From Shewanella sp. (lineage in GTDB: Bacteria; Pseudomonadota; Gammaproteobacteria; Enterobacterales; Shewanellaceae): a stretch of 8,898 nt of DNA. Shown here piece after piece: positions 7,872 through 8,898 of this stretch (position 1 is its first letter; every line of letters begins with the position of its first letter). The position numbers and the translations under genes are program-made. Where the stretch lies: NCBI GenBank assembly GCA_004195335.1, contig SDWK01000751.1:1-8898 (forward strand), read 5' to 3'. The notes beneath the pieces are model-generated. The model was not told where the DNA came from. It made no database searches and was given only the letters and a program-made list of their open reading frames with translations.

Positions 7872-7905
7872 AAAAAAACCGCAGCGAAAGCTGCGGTTTT
7901 ATTTG
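7872..7905. terminator. Bidirectional intrinsic terminator between convergent protease genes
   Basis: AAAACCGCAGC (7875-7885) pairs perfectly with GCTGCGGTTTT (7890-7900) around loop GAAA, a GNRA tetraloop on the plus strand. The plus strand continues as TTTTATTTGGGTTT. The minus strand has a run of seven Ts after the stem. It can therefore end both the metalloprotease transcript and the opposing S8 protease transcript. A weaker hairpin (GCCAT/ATGGC, 7828-7832 and 7839-7843) lies just upstream. Confidence 0.9.
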
Positions 7906-7963
7906 GGTTTAATTAAGCCATTGCCTCAATGCGGGTTAACACAGCATCGAGGTGACCAATCAC

Positions 7964-8898
7964 TTAAAAGTTAACGGTCTGCTCGCCTGTACAGGTCGAT
8001 GTTCCTTCATCACAGGCTTTATAGGTGTAAGAGCCACCACCTTTACTTGTAATTGAGTCAGTGTAAGTTGAGCTTGCCGATGTAGTAGCAATCTTGCTGC
8101 CATCGCGATACACGTCGACATTGCTGCCCGCCGCGCCATTAAAGCTCAGATCGACTTTCTTCACGCCTTTGCTCTTATAACCACTGGCAGAAAGAGTGAA
8201 ATCACCACCAGGCTCTCCGCCACCATCGCCACCCGCACAACCGTTGGCCGTCAGGTAAGCATCAGCCGCAGCCGCTTTGACGATACCGTAACCGAAGTAA
8301 TCATCTTTCCCCGCAGCGCCGCTGTCCATAGCCGTCGCTTTTAGCGCCTCACGAATTTCTGTCCCCGTACACTGGTTGTGGTTTGACCAAACCAACGCCG
8401 CAAGACCAGAAACCGCAGGTGTCGCCATCGAAGTTCCGCTCATGAAACCAAAGTCTGAGGTGCCGATATCGATATTGATAACACCGGCAGCAACTAACGC
8501 AGCTCGGTCTTCGAAGGCGCCGCCGACCGCAGGGATCGTTGTCGCATTGGTATCACCCAAAGTGCCATAAAGCATACCCGGCTCATTGTTGATGATGATG
8601 GCACCGACACCGCCAGAACCTTCACAGTTTGCCACTTTATCGTGGAATGAGATCACGCCGCGATCGATCACACAGATATTTCCGTTAGCACCACTGTCGG
8701 TAGCCTCGGCAGTCCCCATGTAGTAAGTGCTACCACCGATAACGCCTGAGTTTTCCATCGCAGAGCTGGCATAAGCCACGCCATCGGCAGTCATACTTGA
8801 CGACGTCGCCATGCCCGCAGGGTAAGTCGAGAGTGTATCGACACCACCAGCCGTTACTTCTACACAGATAGTCTCATCGTCTTTCGCGCGCTTGCCAC
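7964..8898 (-). CDS. Secreted subtilisin-like S8 serine protease with PA domain, partial (5' end outside window)
   Basis: C-terminal part, about 310 codons, of an extracellular subtilisin-family protease. An internal ATG at 8812 is not the start: the frame stays open to the window edge, and the upstream residues (VDTLSTYPAG just before that Met) belong to the same S8 fold. Order from the N-terminal side: the end of an S8 segment; an inserted protease-associated (PA) domain at about 8480-8800 (motifs NICVIDRG, GAIIINN); then GTSMATPAVSG with the catalytic Ser codon at 8429-8431; the rest of the S8 fold; a Gly/Glu/Pro-rich linker at about 8205-8235; and a C-terminal beta-type module at about 7967-8210 with a CX6C pair and terminal Phe. 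The catalytic Asp, His and oxyanion Asn lie outside the window, so activity cannot be confirmed. Several cysteines suggest an extracellular, disulfide-stabilised enzyme. It converges on the metalloprotease gene and shares its terminator. Confidence 0.92.
   Translation of the reverse strand, partial: GKRAKDDETICVEVTAGGVDTLSTYPAGMATSSSMTADGVAYASSAMENSGVIGGSTYYMGTAEATDSGANGNICVIDRGVISFHDKVANCEGSGGVGAIIINNEPGMLYGTLGDTNATTIPAVGGAFEDRAALVAAGVINIDIGTSDFGFMSGTSMATPAVSGLAALVWSNHNQCTGTEIREALKATAMDSGAAGKDDYFGYGIVKAAAADAYLTANGCAGGDGGGEPGGDFTLSASGYKSKGVKKVDLSFNGAAGSNVDVYRDGSKIATTSASSTYTDSITSKGGGSYTYKACDEGTSTCTGEQTVNF

Noticed and set aside
8205..8235. Gly-rich linker in the S8 protease as a possible GlyGly-CTERM (rhombosortase) sorting signal
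   Set aside because: A GlyGly-CTERM tail needs a following transmembrane segment and a basic end at the extreme C-terminus. Here the Gly-rich stretch is followed by a soluble beta-type module of about 80 residues, so it is only an interdomain linker.
8810..8812. ATG at 8812 (minus strand) as the start of the S8 protease
   Set aside because: It lies inside the protease fold, has no signal peptide after it, and the frame remains open with S8-like residues up to the window edge.

Overview
The window looks like chromosomal DNA of a marine Gammaproteobacterium, most likely Shewanella or a close relative. The main reason is a complete outer-membrane decaheme cytochrome of the OmcA/MtrC family, with ten CXXCH motifs in two groups of five behind a lipoprotein signal. 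This family is concentrated in Shewanella. The secreted proteases beside it fit the same group. The genus is inferred from family knowledge; no search was run.

Layout: (1) 73-2220 (+), the decaheme lipoprotein, followed by a strong intrinsic terminator at about 2305-2336, so it ends its own transcription unit. (2) 2603-4156 (+), an S41 (C-terminal processing protease/tricorn-like) peptidase lipoprotein, followed after 32 nt by a small unrecognised lipoprotein at 4189-4569. The two look like one operon closed by a perfect hairpin terminator at about 4597-4629. (3) 4812-7793 (+), a large modular secreted metzincin metalloprotease: signal peptide, propeptide-like region, HExxHxxGxxHD catalytic domain, PPC-like domain, two PKD domains, an unassigned beta-rich domain, FN3 and a C-terminal module. 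(4) A bidirectional terminator at about 7872-7905 between convergent genes. (5) 7964-8898 (-), the C-terminal part of a secreted subtilisin-like (S8) protease with an inserted PA domain. Its 5' part, with the catalytic Asp and His, lies beyond the window.

All five genes encode exported proteins: three predicted lipoproteins and two predicted extracellular proteases (the signal peptide of the last is not visible). The cytochrome is expected to pass electrons at the cell surface to metals, flavins or other extracellular acceptors. The proteases would process envelope proteins (S41) or digest extracellular protein (metzincin, S8). Nothing in the sequence links cytochrome and proteases directly, and the terminators separate them.

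The most interesting pattern is that the two convergent, catalytically unrelated proteases end in what appears to be the same short C-terminal module, with a KGGGS motif, a CX6C cysteine pair and a terminal Phe. No tRNA, rRNA, CRISPR array, insertion sequence or phage feature was seen, and I saw no clear sign of an undescribed multi-gene system.
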